Origin: Verrucomicrobiota bacterium
GTDB taxonomy: Bacteria > Verrucomicrobiota > Verrucomicrobiia > Chthoniobacterales > UBA10450
Direction: 5' to 3'
Assembly: GCA_003218755.1 (NCBI GenBank)
Contig: QHOK01000108.1
Span: 1-43,812, forward strand
Length of the DNA: 43,812 bases
Both the position numbers and the translations under genes were made by a program. The notes below the pieces were generated by a model, which did no database searches, had not been told where the DNA came from, and worked only from the letters and a program-made list of their open reading frames with translations. Of the stretch, positions 1 through 9,071 are shown in pieces (position 1 is the stretch's first letter; every line of letters starts with the position of its first letter).

Positions 1-1601
1 TTCACTCCCACCAGGAAAAAGGCGGCTTTAACGTTCGCTGCCTTGAGAATATCCAAAATCTTAGGCGTCCATCGCGGATCGGGACCGTCATCGAAAGTGA
101 TTGCGACCTGATGCGCGTCGCCGGTGCCCTGATGATAGAGTGTTGGGAATTCCGCAAACTTCACATACTTCGCAGTGAGGTAGCCCTCTGCGTCCACAGT
201 AAGCTTTCGCATCCCGTCCGTGCGATGCTCGTCAACAGTAACAATCTCGCCGTCTCCAACGTCAGCTATCGTGTCCGACGACTTTATCAATTCGAGCGAC
301 TGCCGCGTTTGATTGTCGAGCTTGAAGTCCCGCGTGACGCTTAACGCATCCCAGATTGCAGGGTCTTCGCTGCCGAGCCGATAAAGCGCGAAACCGCCGG
401 CCTTTTGATCGCGGACCTCGCGCAGTTGGTTAAGAAATGTTACGGCGTCCAAAAACCAGACGGCGTGTTCCTTGTCCTCATCCTGAAAATAAAAATACGG
501 GCTATAACTTGGCTCCTGCACTTGTACGCTCCCGATTTCCGCATCATTGGCGCGACTCATTGCTTCTGAAAAACTGATCAGCTCGCCCTTTTTCGCACCG
601 ATTGTCCAATCATATCCGTAGCTACCGATGGCGATGATCCATTGCTTGGTGTCGGACCCTTCCAGCAAAACGTGCAGCCAACCTTCAAACCATGAACGCG
701 ACGCCAGCGGACCCGGCGGATCGGTGTCCGATGTTTCATCGAACAACATCGCCACAAAACGATCCACATTGTCGGCGAGTGCATCGAAATCGATGTAATC
801 GAGCTCCTCCCCGGGCTGAACGCACAGCCATAGCTGCTTATTATCGTCGTGCAACGCGTCGGCGAACTTGTCCATAAACGCAGTGATGTCCTTTTTGTAA
901 ATCGGATCGATTTGCTGCCAGTCGACCACAACGCCGGAAGCCTTCGCATTGCGCAAGACGGAAAGCACACTTTGGATAAACCGATCCTGCCGTTCAGCTG
1001 GCCCGTGCGCCAGGTTTTCAATCGCTTCCGGCTGCCAGGTGTCGCCGACAAGATTCGTCAGCAGTGGCATCAGGGCGATCCCCTTGTTCGCAGTGAGCTT
1101 CAATAGCCGGGTGTCGCCGTCAATTTGCAGATCGCCCATCCCGTCGATCACGGTCATCCATTCCGGACAAACATGCGTAATCTGCGCCGCGTGTTGCTCG
1201 AGCGAAGTATAGCTGTAAGGGTCTCCATTAGCGTAGAATGCAAGTCGCACTTCGTTGTCGGGCGGTTTTTTCCGCGGCTTCGGCGAAGCTGTTGGCGCTG
1301 CGCCAGCAAGCTTTTTTGCCGCCTGTCGTGCCGCGCCAAATTTCTGCCAAAGTAGCGAGGCCGGAGATAACTGGCCGGCCGGATTTTCCTTTTGTAGCGC
1401 TCTTAATTGACCCTTTAACTGCCGCAGCGAAAACGGCACATTCATTTGCGGTGTGACAAATAGCGTTTGAACGAACAGAACCGCGCCAAGGAAAAACAGC
1501 ACTCCGCCGATGAGCAAAATCAGGCGCAGACGCGGCCAGCGTTTACCGGTGGGATCGGAGAACACGAAGGGTGTGACTTGTTCTGGAGGAAATTCAGGCA
1601 T
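1..1601 (-). CDS. GH18-like / polysaccharide deacetylase (NodB) membrane protein, 3' end outside window
   Basis: The reading frame is open from an ATG at 1601 to the window edge (533 codons seen). A membrane anchor lies at about residues 27-50, followed by a low-complexity Pro/Lys linker (about 100-116), a GH18-type TIM-barrel region (about 118-420) and the start of a NodB polysaccharide deacetylase domain (about 499-533) with the metal-binding motif FDDGPD. Proteins that join GH18, NodB and often a GT2 domain are known and are thought to act on beta-linked amino-sugar polymers at the envelope; the missing C-terminus may hold the GT2 part. In the GH18 active-site strand I read GVVVDWQQ at about 223-230, where a DxDxE pattern is expected, so the catalytic Glu appears to be Gln. 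The domain may therefore bind rather than cut sugar. Domain order is clear; substrate is not. Confidence 0.8.
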   Translation of the reverse strand, partial: MPEFPPEQVTPFVFSDPTGKRWPRLRLILLIGGVLFFLGAVLFVQTLFVTPQMNVPFSLRQLKGQLRALQKENPAGQLSPASLLWQKFGAARQAAKKLAGAAPTASPKPRKKPPDNEVRLAFYANGDPYSYTSLEQHAAQITHVCPEWMTVIDGMGDLQIDGDTRLLKLTANKGIALMPLLTNLVGDTWQPEAIENLAHGPAERQDRFIQSVLSVLRNAKASGVVVDWQQIDPIYKKDITAFMDKFADALHDDNKQLWLCVQPGEELDYIDFDALADNVDRFVAMLFDETSDTDPPGPLASRSWFEGWLHVLLEGSDTKQWIIAIGSYGYDWTIGAKKGELISFSEAMSRANDAEIGSVQVQEPSYSPYFYFQDEDKEHAVWFLDAVTFLNQLREVRDQKAGGFALYRLGSEDPAIWDALSVTRDFKLDNQTRQSLELIKSSDTIADVGDGEIVTVDEHRTDGMRKLTVDAEGYLTAKYVKFAEFPTLYHQGTGDAHQVAITFDDGPDPRWTPKILDILKAANVKAAFFLVGV

Positions 1602-1740
1602 GCGGCGGCTATAATCGCTCAGACGTGGGAATAAGAAAATCCGATTCTGTTATTTGCTGTTGCACGTGGGAGTTCGGATGTTGAACCTTAATTCTTGAAT
1701 GCAGAATGCATATAGGTGTTGCACCGCTTTGTCGCTGTTT

Positions 1741-1815
1741 GTCATTCCGACCGAAGTGGAGGAATCTCTCGTAAATCAAATAATAAGAGATGTCTCGACT
1801 TCGCTCGACATGACA
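1741..1815. repeat. Family A interspersed repeat (GTCATTC...CATGACA)
   Basis: The element starts GTCATTCCGACCGAAG and ends GACTTCGCTCGACATGACA, so its ends are imperfect inverted repeats. Related copies are at 4142-4229, 16161-16194 (half) and 18885-18976. It sits just upstream of the carbonic anhydrase gene, in the 242-base gap after the GH18/NodB gene, and may fold as a hairpin in RNA. Similar phrases are common between genes in soil bacterial genomes; the function is unknown. Confidence 0.8.
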
Positions 1816-1843
1816 GGCGGATTTGGGCGTTTAACATCCTCAA

Positions 1844-2392
1844 ATGCATATAGAGCCAGATACATTGCCGACTGGACACGCCGGGATCGCTGCGCGTTTA
1901 AAAAAAGGTCCCGCAATTCACTCGAGCGCATGGATTGTCCCCGGCGCGACGGTCATTGGGGACGTTACACTCGAGGAGGAATCAAGCGTTTGGTACGGAG
2001 CCGTTCTACGCGGCGACATCAATCGCATCATTATCGGTCCGCGCTCGAACGTTCAGGACAATGCCGTCGTCCATCTCGACACAGGTTATCCCACAACGGT
2101 GGGCGAACTGGTCACCATCGGCCACAGCGCGATCGTGCACGCGTGCAACGTGGACAGTGAAGTGCTCGTCGGTATGGGCGCTATTATCCTTGACGATGTG
2201 GAAGTCGGCCCGCGCTCCATCATCGGCGCAAATGCGCTTATCACTGGCGGGATGAAAATTCCGCCCGGTTCCCTGGTGCTCGGATCGCCAGCGAAAATTC
2301 GCCGGCAACTGACGCTCGACGAACAGAAGGACATAGCGCGCTGGGCGTGGAGCTACGTCGAAACAGCGAAACAGTTCCGTGAACTTTGCTAA
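1844..2392 (+). CDS. Gamma carbonic anhydrase family protein
   Basis: A 182-residue left-handed beta-helix protein of the gamma carbonic anhydrase/YrdA/PaaY type. Hexapeptide repeats run from about residue 25 to 150 (for example GATVIGDVTLEE, SNVQDNAVVH, GHSAIVHAC). Three histidines in the expected places (VVHLD, and the two in GHSAIVH) fit the Zn/Fe ligands of the family. Members either hydrate CO2 or are accessory proteins without proven activity, so the reaction is inferred. The ATG at 1844 follows a family A repeat closely; no strong Shine-Dalgarno is visible. The cupin gene lies 41 bases downstream on the same strand. Length is normal for the family and the protein is probably cytoplasmic. 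Confidence 0.9.
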   Translation: MHIEPDTLPTGHAGIAARLKKGPAIHSSAWIVPGATVIGDVTLEEESSVWYGAVLRGDINRIIIGPRSNVQDNAVVHLDTGYPTTVGELVTIGHSAIVHACNVDSEVLVGMGAIILDDVEVGPRSIIGANALITGGMKIPPGSLVLGSPAKIRRQLTLDEQKDIARWAWSYVETAKQFRELC

Positions 2393-2433
2393 AACGACTT
2401 GCCGCCATAAAATCGAGCAACAATAATGAATCG

Positions 2434-2928
2434 ATGAAAACCTTTGCCGGTTTCGCATTAGCTACCCTTCTGGCCGTGATCATCCCACAAGCGAGGTTAT
2501 CCGCCGAAGACACGCAATCCGCAGACATGCGCCTTTATCCTCCGACGACAATCGAATGGAAAGCCGGCCCGCCCTCATTGCCAGCCGGTGCGAAGATGGC
2601 CGTGCTGGAAGGTGATCCGACAAAAGAAGGTCCCTTTGTGATGCGACTTCAGTTCCCTGATGGCTATCATATACGGCCGCACACGCATCCGAAAACCGAA
2701 CGCGTGACGGTGATTTCAGGAACGATGTTCCTGGCAATGGGTGAAAATCTGGATCGCAGTGCAGCAAAAACCCTGCGCGATGGAACGTACGGCTTCTGGC
2801 CCGCCGGCGTGAAGCACACAGCCTGGTTCGAGAACGGGACGGTTATCCAACTCCATGGCATCGGGCCATGGCAGATTAATTACTTGAATCCTGCCGACGA
2901 TCCGAGGAGCGCAAAGAAATCCCCGTGA
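2434..2928 (+). CDS. Exported cupin-domain protein
   Basis: I chose the ATG at 2434 rather than the upstream TTG at 2386 because it gives a clean signal peptide (MKTFAGFALATLLAVIIPQARLSA, cleavage near residue 24) and avoids overlap with the gene before it. The mature part is a single small cupin: HIRPHTHPKTERVTVISG carries the two His and the Glu of the first metal motif, and GVKHTAWFENG carries the His of the second. Such proteins are common as periplasmic small-molecule or stress-linked cupins with no known substrate. The product is 164 residues. It may be co-transcribed with the carbonic anhydrase gene. The glycerate kinase gene converges from the other side, with a 5-base gap. Confidence 0.85.
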   Translation: MKTFAGFALATLLAVIIPQARLSAEDTQSADMRLYPPTTIEWKAGPPSLPAGAKMAVLEGDPTKEGPFVMRLQFPDGYHIRPHTHPKTERVTVISGTMFLAMGENLDRSAAKTLRDGTYGFWPAGVKHTAWFENGTVIQLHGIGPWQINYLNPADDPRSAKKSP

Positions 2929-2933
2929 GTGCG

Positions 2934-4112
2934 CTATAAGCTCTTAGCAAGTTCGCGCGCGTTCTCGCACACTAGTTCCGCTGCGCGTTTCATGTTTTCT
3001 TCCTGGCTCATTCCCGGCCGCGCGTTCTCGTAAACGCCATCGAAAATCTCGCGAACTTCTGGATCATTCGTTGTGTGGCCGACAATTGCGAAAACGGGCT
3101 TGCCGAGTTTCCGCGCCAGCCGCGCCACGCCGACAGGCGTTTTCCCTTCGAGCGTTTGCCGGTCCAGACTTCCCTCGCCTGTGATCACAAGATCGGCATC
3201 TTTGATTTTGGCTTCGAGGCCGACTGCTCCTGCGACAACGTCGAATCCCGGCCGGATTTTTGCGCCGCAAAAACTCAGCAGGCCAAAACCGAGTCCGCCC
3301 GCCGCGCCGGCGCCAGGTTCATTGCGATAGTCAAATCCAAATTGTTCGGCCACAACATCGGCCAGCCTGGTTAGCGCACGTTCCAAAATATCGATTTCGT
3401 TCTTCCCCGCGCCTTTCTGCGGACCAAACACTCGCGTCGCGCCGTTTGGTCCGAGTAACGGGTTTTTTACATCAACGGCGGCGATAATTCTCAGCTGTGG
3501 AGGCAGTCCCGAAAGCTTTCGGGACTGCGCCGTCGAATCTGCAGGCGACACGCCTGCCGCTACAGGAGTCTCAATTCTCGCCAGGTCTGCCAATTCGGTC
3601 ACCGCTCCTGTCAATTCCTTTGCGCCCGCAAAAAACCGAAAACCCAAAGCGCGCGCCATGCCGAAGCCGCCGTCGTTTGTCGCGCTGCCGCCAAGACCGA
3701 TGATGATTTCAGCCGCGCCTCGCCTCGCCGCATCCAAAATCATTTCGCCAACGCCAAATGTGGTGGCGACCTCGGGATTTAACTTGTTGGAATGCAAACG
3801 TCGCATTCCGGCGGCTTCACTCATCTCCACGATGGCGAGCTTGTCACGCCGTAGGCTTAGCGAAGGCGGATCAATCCAAGCGTAGCGGGCCTCGATCTCG
3901 CGGCCTAACGGATCGTGCGCTGGGCAGGTCACCCAGGAAGCGCCCAGCGCCTGAGCAATCACTTCAGCAGTTCCCTCACCGCCGTCTGCCATTGGAACGA
4001 TGTCGATCTTCGCGTCGTGCAAAACTTCGCGCAGGCCTGCGGCGATGTTCTCCGCCGCATCGCGCGCGCTCAGCGCGCCTTTGAATTTATCCGGGGCAAT
4101 CAGGATTCGCAC
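2934..4112 (-). CDS. Glycerate kinase (GlxK/GarK family)
   Basis: Phosphorylates glycerate with ATP, feeding glycerate into glycolysis or the serine branch. The N-terminus (MRILIAPDKFKGALSA), the VPMADGGEGT motif, the GLGGSATNDGGFGMARALG segment and the VITGEGSLDRQTLEGK block are diagnostic of the type I bacterial family. The start is a GTG at 4112. At 392 residues it is slightly long, because a palindromic repeat (about 3500-3566) lies in frame inside it and adds about 22 residues, reading roughly VAAGVSPADSTAQSRKLSG, between two normal parts of the protein. The insert falls in a variable loop before RIIAAVDVKNPLLGP, so activity is probably kept. It is separated from gatB by a family A repeat and may be transcribed with it. 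Confidence 0.92.
   Translation of the reverse strand: MRILIAPDKFKGALSARDAAENIAAGLREVLHDAKIDIVPMADGGEGTAEVIAQALGASWVTCPAHDPLGREIEARYAWIDPPSLSLRRDKLAIVEMSEAAGMRRLHSNKLNPEVATTFGVGEMILDAARRGAAEIIIGLGGSATNDGGFGMARALGFRFFAGAKELTGAVTELADLARIETPVAAGVSPADSTAQSRKLSGLPPQLRIIAAVDVKNPLLGPNGATRVFGPQKGAGKNEIDILERALTRLADVVAEQFGFDYRNEPGAGAAGGLGFGLLSFCGAKIRPGFDVVAGAVGLEAKIKDADLVITGEGSLDRQTLEGKTPVGVARLARKLGKPVFAIVGHTTNDPEVREIFDGVYENARPGMSQEENMKRAAELVCENARELAKSL
3500..3566. repeat. Palindromic repeat inserted in frame in the glycerate kinase gene
   Basis: Positions 3504-3527 form a perfect 24-base palindrome centred on GAAAGCTTTC. A second hairpin, GCAGGCG-ACA-CGCCTGC, is at 3541-3557. The octamer GCCGCTAC at 3556-3563 recurs in the repeat at 35921-35968. 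The whole block reads through without a stop in the gene's frame, which suggests insertion of a mobile or amplified palindrome tolerated in a surface loop. Confidence 0.75.
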
Positions 4113-4141
4113 AGTTGCAATTTCATCGCCTGTCCGATCTT

Positions 4142-4229
4142 GTCATTCCGAGCAAAGCGCAGCGCAGTCGAGGAATCTCTCGCTACTCAAAAAATAGCAA
4201 GAGATGTCTCGACTTCGCTCGACATGACA
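4142..4229. repeat. Family A interspersed repeat
   Basis: Begins GTCATTCCGAGCAAAG and ends GACTTCGCTCGACATGACA, with GAGGAATCTCTCG inside, closely matching 1741-1815. It fills the gap between the glycerate kinase start (4112) and the gatB stop (4244). An RNA hairpin here could weaken transcription passing from gatB into the kinase gene. Confidence 0.8.
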
Positions 4230-4243
4230 AAGGAGAAATACGA

Positions 4244-5698
4244 TTAGCGCTTCAGCTTTCGCTCTAAAATTTCTCCCGCCAGCTGGGGATTGGCTTTCCC
4301 TTTGGACAATTTGATCACCTGGCCCTTGAGGAAATTCAGCGACGCAACGTTGCCTCTTTTAAAGTCTGCGACCGGTTTTGGATTTGCCGCAATCACTTCA
4401 TCACAGAACGCTTCAATCGCGCTCAAATCGCTTAGTTGCTCGATCCCCTTTTCTTTCACAATCGCGGCTGCGCTCCTTCCGGTTGCAAACATCTCCGCGA
4501 ACACTTCCTTGCCTTGCTTACCGCTGATTTTTCCGCTGTCGATCAAATTGACTAATTCATCAAGCGCCTCCGGTGGAATCGGACAATCGTCGATCGTCTT
4601 TCCAGCAGCGCCGAGGGCGTTCTGCAAATCGTTTAGAATCCAGTTTGCGATGTTTTTCGGTTTCTTAGCGCCCTTGGCAGCCGCTTCAAAATATCTGGCC
4701 AGCTCAAGATCGTTCGCCAGCACGCCTGCGTCGTAGGGGCTCACTTGATACTGCTCGACGAAACGCGCGCGCTTCGCTTTTGGTAGTTCCGGCACGCGCT
4801 CGCGCACATCGGCCAGAAGAACTTCAGTTTTCACCGGTAGCAGATCGGGATCTGGGAAATAGCGATAGTCGTGTGCGAACTCTTTTGTGCGCATGAGAAA
4901 GGTTTCGCCAGCGACATCGTCCCATCCACGCGTCTCCTGCTCGAGTCGTTCGCTGCTCTCCAGCAAGCTGGTTTGACGCTGAATCTCGTAAGCAAGGGCG
5001 CGCCGCACACCGCTGATCGAGTTCATATTTTTGATCTCAATTTTTGCTCCGAGTTCGGTTTGCTTTTCAGATCGCACCGACACATTACAGTCGCAGCGGA
5101 GCTGCCCCTTCTCCATGTCGGCGTCGCTTACGCCGCCGTAGATCAGGATTTGTTTCAGCGCCGTCAAAAACGCGAACGCCTCTTCCGGCGAATTAATCTC
5201 CGGTTGCGTCACGATCTCCATCAACGGCGTGCCGGCGCGATTGAAATCAATCCCAGTACTGTTCTCGAAATGGAAACTTTTCGCCACGTCTTCCTCGAGA
5301 TGGATCCGCACCAGATGCACTTCCTTGTCGCGGGTTGCGATATTTTTCTGGGCGTCTTTCGGATAAGCCAGGTCGTGCAACGGCACGCTGCCATTCGTGC
5401 AAAGCGGCATGTCGTACTGCGAAATCTGATAGTTTTTCGGCATGTCGGGATAGAAATAGTTTTTGCGGTCGAATTTGCAGATCGGCGCGATGTCGCATCC
5501 CAGCATGAGCCCGGTTAGCACCGTCAGGCGCAATGCTTCATGATTCATCACTGGCAATGCGCCAGGGAGACCGAGGCAGATCGGACAAGTGTGCGTATTT
5601 GGTTCGGCTCCAAATTCAACTGGAGAAGCGCAAAACATCTTGGAGCGCGTCTTAAGCTGAACATGCACTTCAAGGCCGATAGTAGCGAGGTAGTTCAT
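4244..5698 (-). CDS. gatB: Asp-tRNA(Asn)/Glu-tRNA(Gln) amidotransferase subunit B
   Basis: Kinase and tRNA-binding subunit of GatCAB, which turns misacylated Glu-tRNA(Gln) or Asp-tRNA(Asn) into Gln-tRNA or Asn-tRNA. Recognised from GLEVHVQLKTRSKMFC near the N-terminus, YFYPDMPKNYQISQYD, the zinc-region cysteines in THTCPICLG, and the C-terminal YqeY-like tail with NWILNDL. Its 484 residues match the family. The ATG at 5698 directly abuts the cvpA stop at 5699, and cvpA overlaps aroC, so this is the third gene of an aroC-cvpA-gatB operon. gatA and gatC are not in the window. An asparaginyl-tRNA synthetase is encoded at 14.8-16.2 kb, so the complex is probably needed mainly for Gln-tRNA; that is inference. 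Confidence 0.97.
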   Translation of the reverse strand: MNYLATIGLEVHVQLKTRSKMFCASPVEFGAEPNTHTCPICLGLPGALPVMNHEALRLTVLTGLMLGCDIAPICKFDRKNYFYPDMPKNYQISQYDMPLCTNGSVPLHDLAYPKDAQKNIATRDKEVHLVRIHLEEDVAKSFHFENSTGIDFNRAGTPLMEIVTQPEINSPEEAFAFLTALKQILIYGGVSDADMEKGQLRCDCNVSVRSEKQTELGAKIEIKNMNSISGVRRALAYEIQRQTSLLESSERLEQETRGWDDVAGETFLMRTKEFAHDYRYFPDPDLLPVKTEVLLADVRERVPELPKAKRARFVEQYQVSPYDAGVLANDLELARYFEAAAKGAKKPKNIANWILNDLQNALGAAGKTIDDCPIPPEALDELVNLIDSGKISGKQGKEVFAEMFATGRSAAAIVKEKGIEQLSDLSAIEAFCDEVIAANPKPVADFKRGNVASLNFLKGQVIKLSKGKANPQLAGEILERKLKR

Positions 5699-6634
5699 TC
5701 AACGTTGCGCGGGCTGCTGAGATTTTGTCGCATAATCAAGCGCGGCGTGAAGATCGAATTTCTTGATGCCTTCGGCTAGCGCCGGATCATTTGCCGCATC
5801 GATGATCCGCGGATCCTGAAGAAGATCGAGAAAACGCTTCTGCGCGATCATTTCGGAAATTTCCGGGTCGCCACGTAAAGCAACAATTTTCGGATGCTCG
5901 CTCAACTCGCGCGCCCCCGGAAACGACAGAAATCTCTGCGCGCGTTCCGGATTGGAAAATACGGCAGCCACTTTCGCCAGTGTGTCATAACTCTTTTGCG
6001 AAACGGGGTCCATCTGCTTGACCGCGTTTCCAAGCCAACCGAGTTCAAGCGAATTTTTTAGCCGCGCTAGAGACGCGGCAAACGCAGCAGATTGTTCATT
6101 TCGGTCTCCCAGAAACTGCCGCCGAACCTCTAGAGCATGAGACGTGGCATCCGGACCGGCGTGCACGGTAGCTGATCCGCTGCGGACCTGCGCGTCTGCC
6201 ACCGCGCCAACAGCGCGCACGCTCACCACGATCAGCCACAGAGCAAAGAAACCGAAGAACAATCCGACGATGGCCCCCGCAAATCCGTGGATCAGTTGGA
6301 CGATTCTGGGATCTTGTTCGCCGGTCCGTTTGAACAAAATTGTTCCCATGCTGCTCACCACAGCGTACGCAACGAATGCCAGCGTTGCGCCGCCCAGTGC
6401 CGAGAGAACGAAGTCAGGCATTTTCAAAACTGGGCGGGCGATCGGAACAAGTAACCTGCCGCCGAAAAACGCGGCCGCATACGCAGCGACAAGCGCAGCG
6501 AGTCGCATCAATTGGCGAAACAACCCCAGGCGCCAGCCACGCACGACTTCGAACAAAACCAACACCACTGCAAAAGAAAGGAAGACCCCCTGCCAAAGCG
6601 GCGAACCACGTAGCGCTTGAGGTTCAGGCGTCAC
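5699..6634 (-). CDS. CvpA family inner-membrane protein
   Basis: A 311-residue protein starting at a GTG (6634) that overlaps the aroC stop codon by four bases (GTGA), so translational coupling is likely; longer frames that start further upstream run into aroC. Four hydrophobic segments near the N-terminus (about residues 13-32, 42-60, 70-92, 110-140) contain the CvpA pattern ([21 protein letters not shown], then a GGRLL...GATLAFVAY block). CvpA proteins are linked to colicin V production and envelope homeostasis, but the mechanism is unclear. The C-terminal half (about 150-311) is soluble, helical and alanine-rich, longer than in classical CvpA, and of unknown role. Ends right at the gatB start. 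Confidence 0.8.
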   Translation of the reverse strand: MTPEPQALRGSPLWQGVFLSFAVVLVLFEVVRGWRLGLFRQLMRLAALVAAYAAAFFGGRLLVPIARPVLKMPDFVLSALGGATLAFVAYAVVSSMGTILFKRTGEQDPRIVQLIHGFAGAIVGLFFGFFALWLIVVSVRAVGAVADAQVRSGSATVHAGPDATSHALEVRRQFLGDRNEQSAAFAASLARLKNSLELGWLGNAVKQMDPVSQKSYDTLAKVAAVFSNPERAQRFLSFPGARELSEHPKIVALRGDPEISEMIAQKRFLDLLQDPRIIDAANDPALAEGIKKFDLHAALDYATKSQQPAQR

Positions 6635-7722
6635 TGCGACCGACCACCGATCGCTTGCTGCCGCAGCGCATGATCGCAAAGGACGAGCGCGACCATCGCT
6701 TCCACTATTGGCACTGCTCGAGGAAGAACGCACGGATCATGGCGTCCCCGAGCTGCGAGCGCGCTTTCCTTCTTGGAACTGGTAACGGTTTTCTGCTGAA
6801 GCGCGATTGTAGCCGGCGGCTTAAATGCAACGCGAAACCAAATGTCTTCGCCATTGCTGATCCCGCCTTGCACGCCGCCGGAGTTGTTTGTCGTTGTCCG
6901 TATTCTTTTGTCGCGCATTTCAAATGGATCATTGTGCTGCGAGCCGCGCATTCGCGTCGCCGCAAATCCAGAGCCAATCTCAAAACCTTTTGTTGCCGGT
7001 ATGCTCAGCATTGCTTTCGCCAAGTCGGCTTCGAGCTTGTCGAAAACAGGCTCTCCGAGCCCGGGTGCTATCCCACGCGCGACGCACTCAATCACACCTC
7101 CGATTGAGTCGCCTTCGTCTCGGACTTGCTCGATCAGCGATATCATCCGTTTCGCTGTCGCAGCGTCCGGGCAGCGGACGATATTTTTCTCCACGTCCTT
7201 CATCTTCACAGTGGAGCGATCAATTTTCGCAACGATATCGTGAATTTGCCTCACGTAGGCGACAATCTCGAAATCGGCATACAACGTGGACAATACCTTT
7301 TTCGCAACTGCGCCTGCGGCGACGCGGCCAATCGTTTCGCGCGCAGACGCGCGACCGCCGCCCTGCCAATTTCGGATTCCGTATTTGGCCTCATAAGTGT
7401 AATCGGCGTGTGACGGTCGAAATTTGCCTGCGATCTCGCTGTAATCTTCAGGCCGAGCGTCCTTGTTCCGAACTGCAAGTGCGATAGGAGTGCCGAGCGT
7501 CTTTCCTTCGAAAACGCCGGAGAGAATCTCGCACCGGTCTTCCTCTTTCCGCTGTGTTGTGAGTTTGCTTTGACCCGGACGCCGCCGATCCAGCTCTCGT
7601 TGAATTTCGGCTTCGGAGATGTCGATTTTCGGCGGGCAGCCGTCGATCACCACGCCGATGCCGCCGCCATGCGATTCGCCAAAGGTGGTGACGCGAAAAA
7701 GCTGGCCGAAGGTGTTGCCCAT
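6631..7722 (-). CDS. aroC: Chorismate synthase
   Basis: Last step of the shikimate pathway: converts EPSP to chorismate with reduced FMN. All signatures are present: [17 protein letters not shown] near the N-terminus, [25 protein letters not shown] as the second signature (shown here only in part: [16 protein letters not shown]), the third in [12 protein letters not shown], and [20 protein letters not shown]. Length (363 residues) is normal. The ATG is at 7722, and the stop overlaps the GTG start of cvpA. First gene of the aroC-cvpA-gatB operon. A repeat-rich gap of 91 bases separates it from the cystathionine lyase gene. Confidence 0.97.
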   Translation of the reverse strand: MGNTFGQLFRVTTFGESHGGGIGVVIDGCPPKIDISEAEIQRELDRRRPGQSKLTTQRKEEDRCEILSGVFEGKTLGTPIALAVRNKDARPEDYSEIAGKFRPSHADYTYEAKYGIRNWQGGGRASARETIGRVAAGAVAKKVLSTLYADFEIVAYVRQIHDIVAKIDRSTVKMKDVEKNIVRCPDAATAKRMISLIEQVRDEGDSIGGVIECVARGIAPGLGEPVFDKLEADLAKAMLSIPATKGFEIGSGFAATRMRGSQHNDPFEMRDKRIRTTTNNSGGVQGGISNGEDIWFRVAFKPPATIALQQKTVTSSKKESALAARGRHDPCVLPRAVPIVEAMVALVLCDHALRQQAIGGRSQ

Positions 7723-7732
7723 TTACGAGCAT

Positions 7733-7808
7733 TGTAGCACAGGCATGTTGCCTGCGGGGCCAATGGGCGTCTCGCCTGCTAATGGACGGCTCGGCGATCC
7801 GTCCCTAC
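7733..7808. repeat. Family B palindromic repeat (ends CGTCCCTAC)
   Basis: Contains the hairpins AGGCA-TGT-TGCCT (7741-7753) and GGACGG-N9-CCGTCC (7784-7804) and ends with CGTCCCTAC (7800-7808). The same right-end nonamer (CGTCYCTAC) closes the repeats at 30664-30727 and 35921-35968. It lies between aroC and the downstream gamma-lyase gene on the minus strand and may act as a terminator for the latter's upstream neighbourhood, but no U-tract is evident. Confidence 0.65.
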
Positions 7809-7813
7809 GATTC

Positions 7814-8974
7814 TCAAATCGCTTCGAGGGCGATCTTCAAATCGTCAATCAAATCGCGCACGTCTTCGATGCCAACCGACAACCGGACCAGTGAATCACT
7901 GATTCCGAGTGCTTCACGCTGCTCCGGCGGAACAGAGCTGTGCGTCATGAGTGAAGGATGATTGATCAGGCTTTCTACGCCGCCGAGGCTTTCGGCTAGT
8001 GCAAACAGGTGCGTGTTTTCTAGAAAGCGTTTCGTTCCGGCAAGATCAGTCTTTAATGTTATCGTCACGATTCCACCGAACCCACGCATCTGCTGACGTG
8101 CCAGATCGTGCTGTGGATGGGATTTTAGGCCCGGATACCGAACGGATTTCACCTCTCGCTGCTCCTCCAGCCAGCGCGCAATCTCGAGCGCGTTCGAACA
8201 ATGCCGCTCTATGCGGAGGGCCAGCGTTTTCAAACTGCGCAGCACGAGAAAGCTGTCGAATGCGCCGGCGATTGCGCCGACCGAATTTTGCAAAAATGCA
8301 ATTTGATCGGCGAGTTCTTTGTTTTCGCCGACTACGACCACTCCGCCAACTAGGTCGGAATGGCCGTTCAAGTATTTGGTTGCAGAATGCACAACCATGT
8401 CGAACCCGGTCTCAATTGGGCGTTGGATCCACGGGGTCGCAAATGTGTTATCGCAAACTGAGATGATTTTGCGCGTCCGCGCGATTTTCGCGATCGCTTC
8501 GAGATCAATCAGCTTCAGCAATGGATTGCTCGGAGTTTCGATCCAAATCATGCGCGTGTTTGGTTTCGTTGCGCGCTCGAGATCTTTCGTGTCGGTCAAA
8601 TCGACATAGGTAAAATCAAGATTGGCCGAGCGACGGCGCACTCGGTTGAACAACCGGAACGTGCCGCCGTAAAGATCGTCACTTGCAACGATGTGGGAGC
8701 CGCTATCGAGCAGCTCGAGCACTGTCGCCATCGCGGCGAGGCCGGAGGCAAACGCGAATCCACGGGTGCCGCTTTCCAAATCGGCAATGCATTTTTCATA
8801 TGCGAGCCGAGTTGGATTGATCGAGCGCGCGTAGTCATAGCCTTTGTGCTTTCCAGGGCTTTCCTGCACGTATGTCGATGTTGCATAAATCGGCGTCATC
8901 ACCGCCCCGGTGGAGGGGTCGGGCTCCTGCCCCGCGTGAATGGCGCGCGTGGCAAATTCGTGTTGCTTTTTCAT
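7814..8974 (-). CDS. Cystathionine gamma-lyase / gamma-synthase family PLP enzyme
   Basis: A 386-residue fold-type I PLP enzyme of the Cys/Met metabolism family. Seen: YARSINPTRLAYEKCIADLESG, the substrate/PLP block ASDDLYGGTFRLFNR, VCDNTFATPWIQRP and the Schiff-base lysine in HSATKYLNGHSDLVGG, plus the C-terminal LSVGIEDVRDLIDDL. MetB (gamma-synthase) and gamma-lyase cannot be told apart safely by eye. The neighbouring cystathionine beta-synthase gene, 97 bases upstream on the same strand, favours gamma-lyase: homocysteine plus serine to cystathionine, then cysteine and 2-oxobutyrate. Start at the ATG at 8974. Cytoplasmic tetramer by family. Confidence 0.93.
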   Translation of the reverse strand: MKKQHEFATRAIHAGQEPDPSTGAVMTPIYATSTYVQESPGKHKGYDYARSINPTRLAYEKCIADLESGTRGFAFASGLAAMATVLELLDSGSHIVASDDLYGGTFRLFNRVRRRSANLDFTYVDLTDTKDLERATKPNTRMIWIETPSNPLLKLIDLEAIAKIARTRKIISVCDNTFATPWIQRPIETGFDMVVHSATKYLNGHSDLVGGVVVVGENKELADQIAFLQNSVGAIAGAFDSFLVLRSLKTLALRIERHCSNALEIARWLEEQREVKSVRYPGLKSHPQHDLARQQMRGFGGIVTITLKTDLAGTKRFLENTHLFALAESLGGVESLINHPSLMTHSSVPPEQREALGISDSLVRLSVGIEDVRDLIDDLKIALEAI

Positions 8975-8990
8975 GGTCAGTGTTCAGGCG

Positions 8991-9070
8991 TCTACAGATT
9001 ACACCGATTTCCGCAGATTAAAGACGGCCGCATTCTGAAAGCGGTGAAAACCTGCGCAATCTGTGGATGC
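8991..9070. repeat. Degenerate CAGATTA/AATCTG repeat
   Basis: The gap between the two transsulfuration genes contains the related words ACAGATTACACC, CGCAGATTAAAG and GCGCAATCTGTGG, two direct and one inverted. It is a simple interspersed repeat of a kind common in large soil bacterial genomes. No hairpin with a U-tract is seen, so it probably does not separate the two genes fully. Confidence 0.5.
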
Positions 9071-9071
9071 C

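Noticed and set aside
578-1051. Minus-strand frame inside the GH18/NodB gene
   Set aside because: Shadow in another frame of the longer open frame that carries the GH18 and NodB motifs and reaches the window edge.
1699-2160. Plus-strand frame of 153 codons covering a repeat and the carbonic anhydrase gene
   Set aside because: It is the translation of a family A repeat followed by a wrong frame of the carbonic anhydrase gene; no domain is seen.
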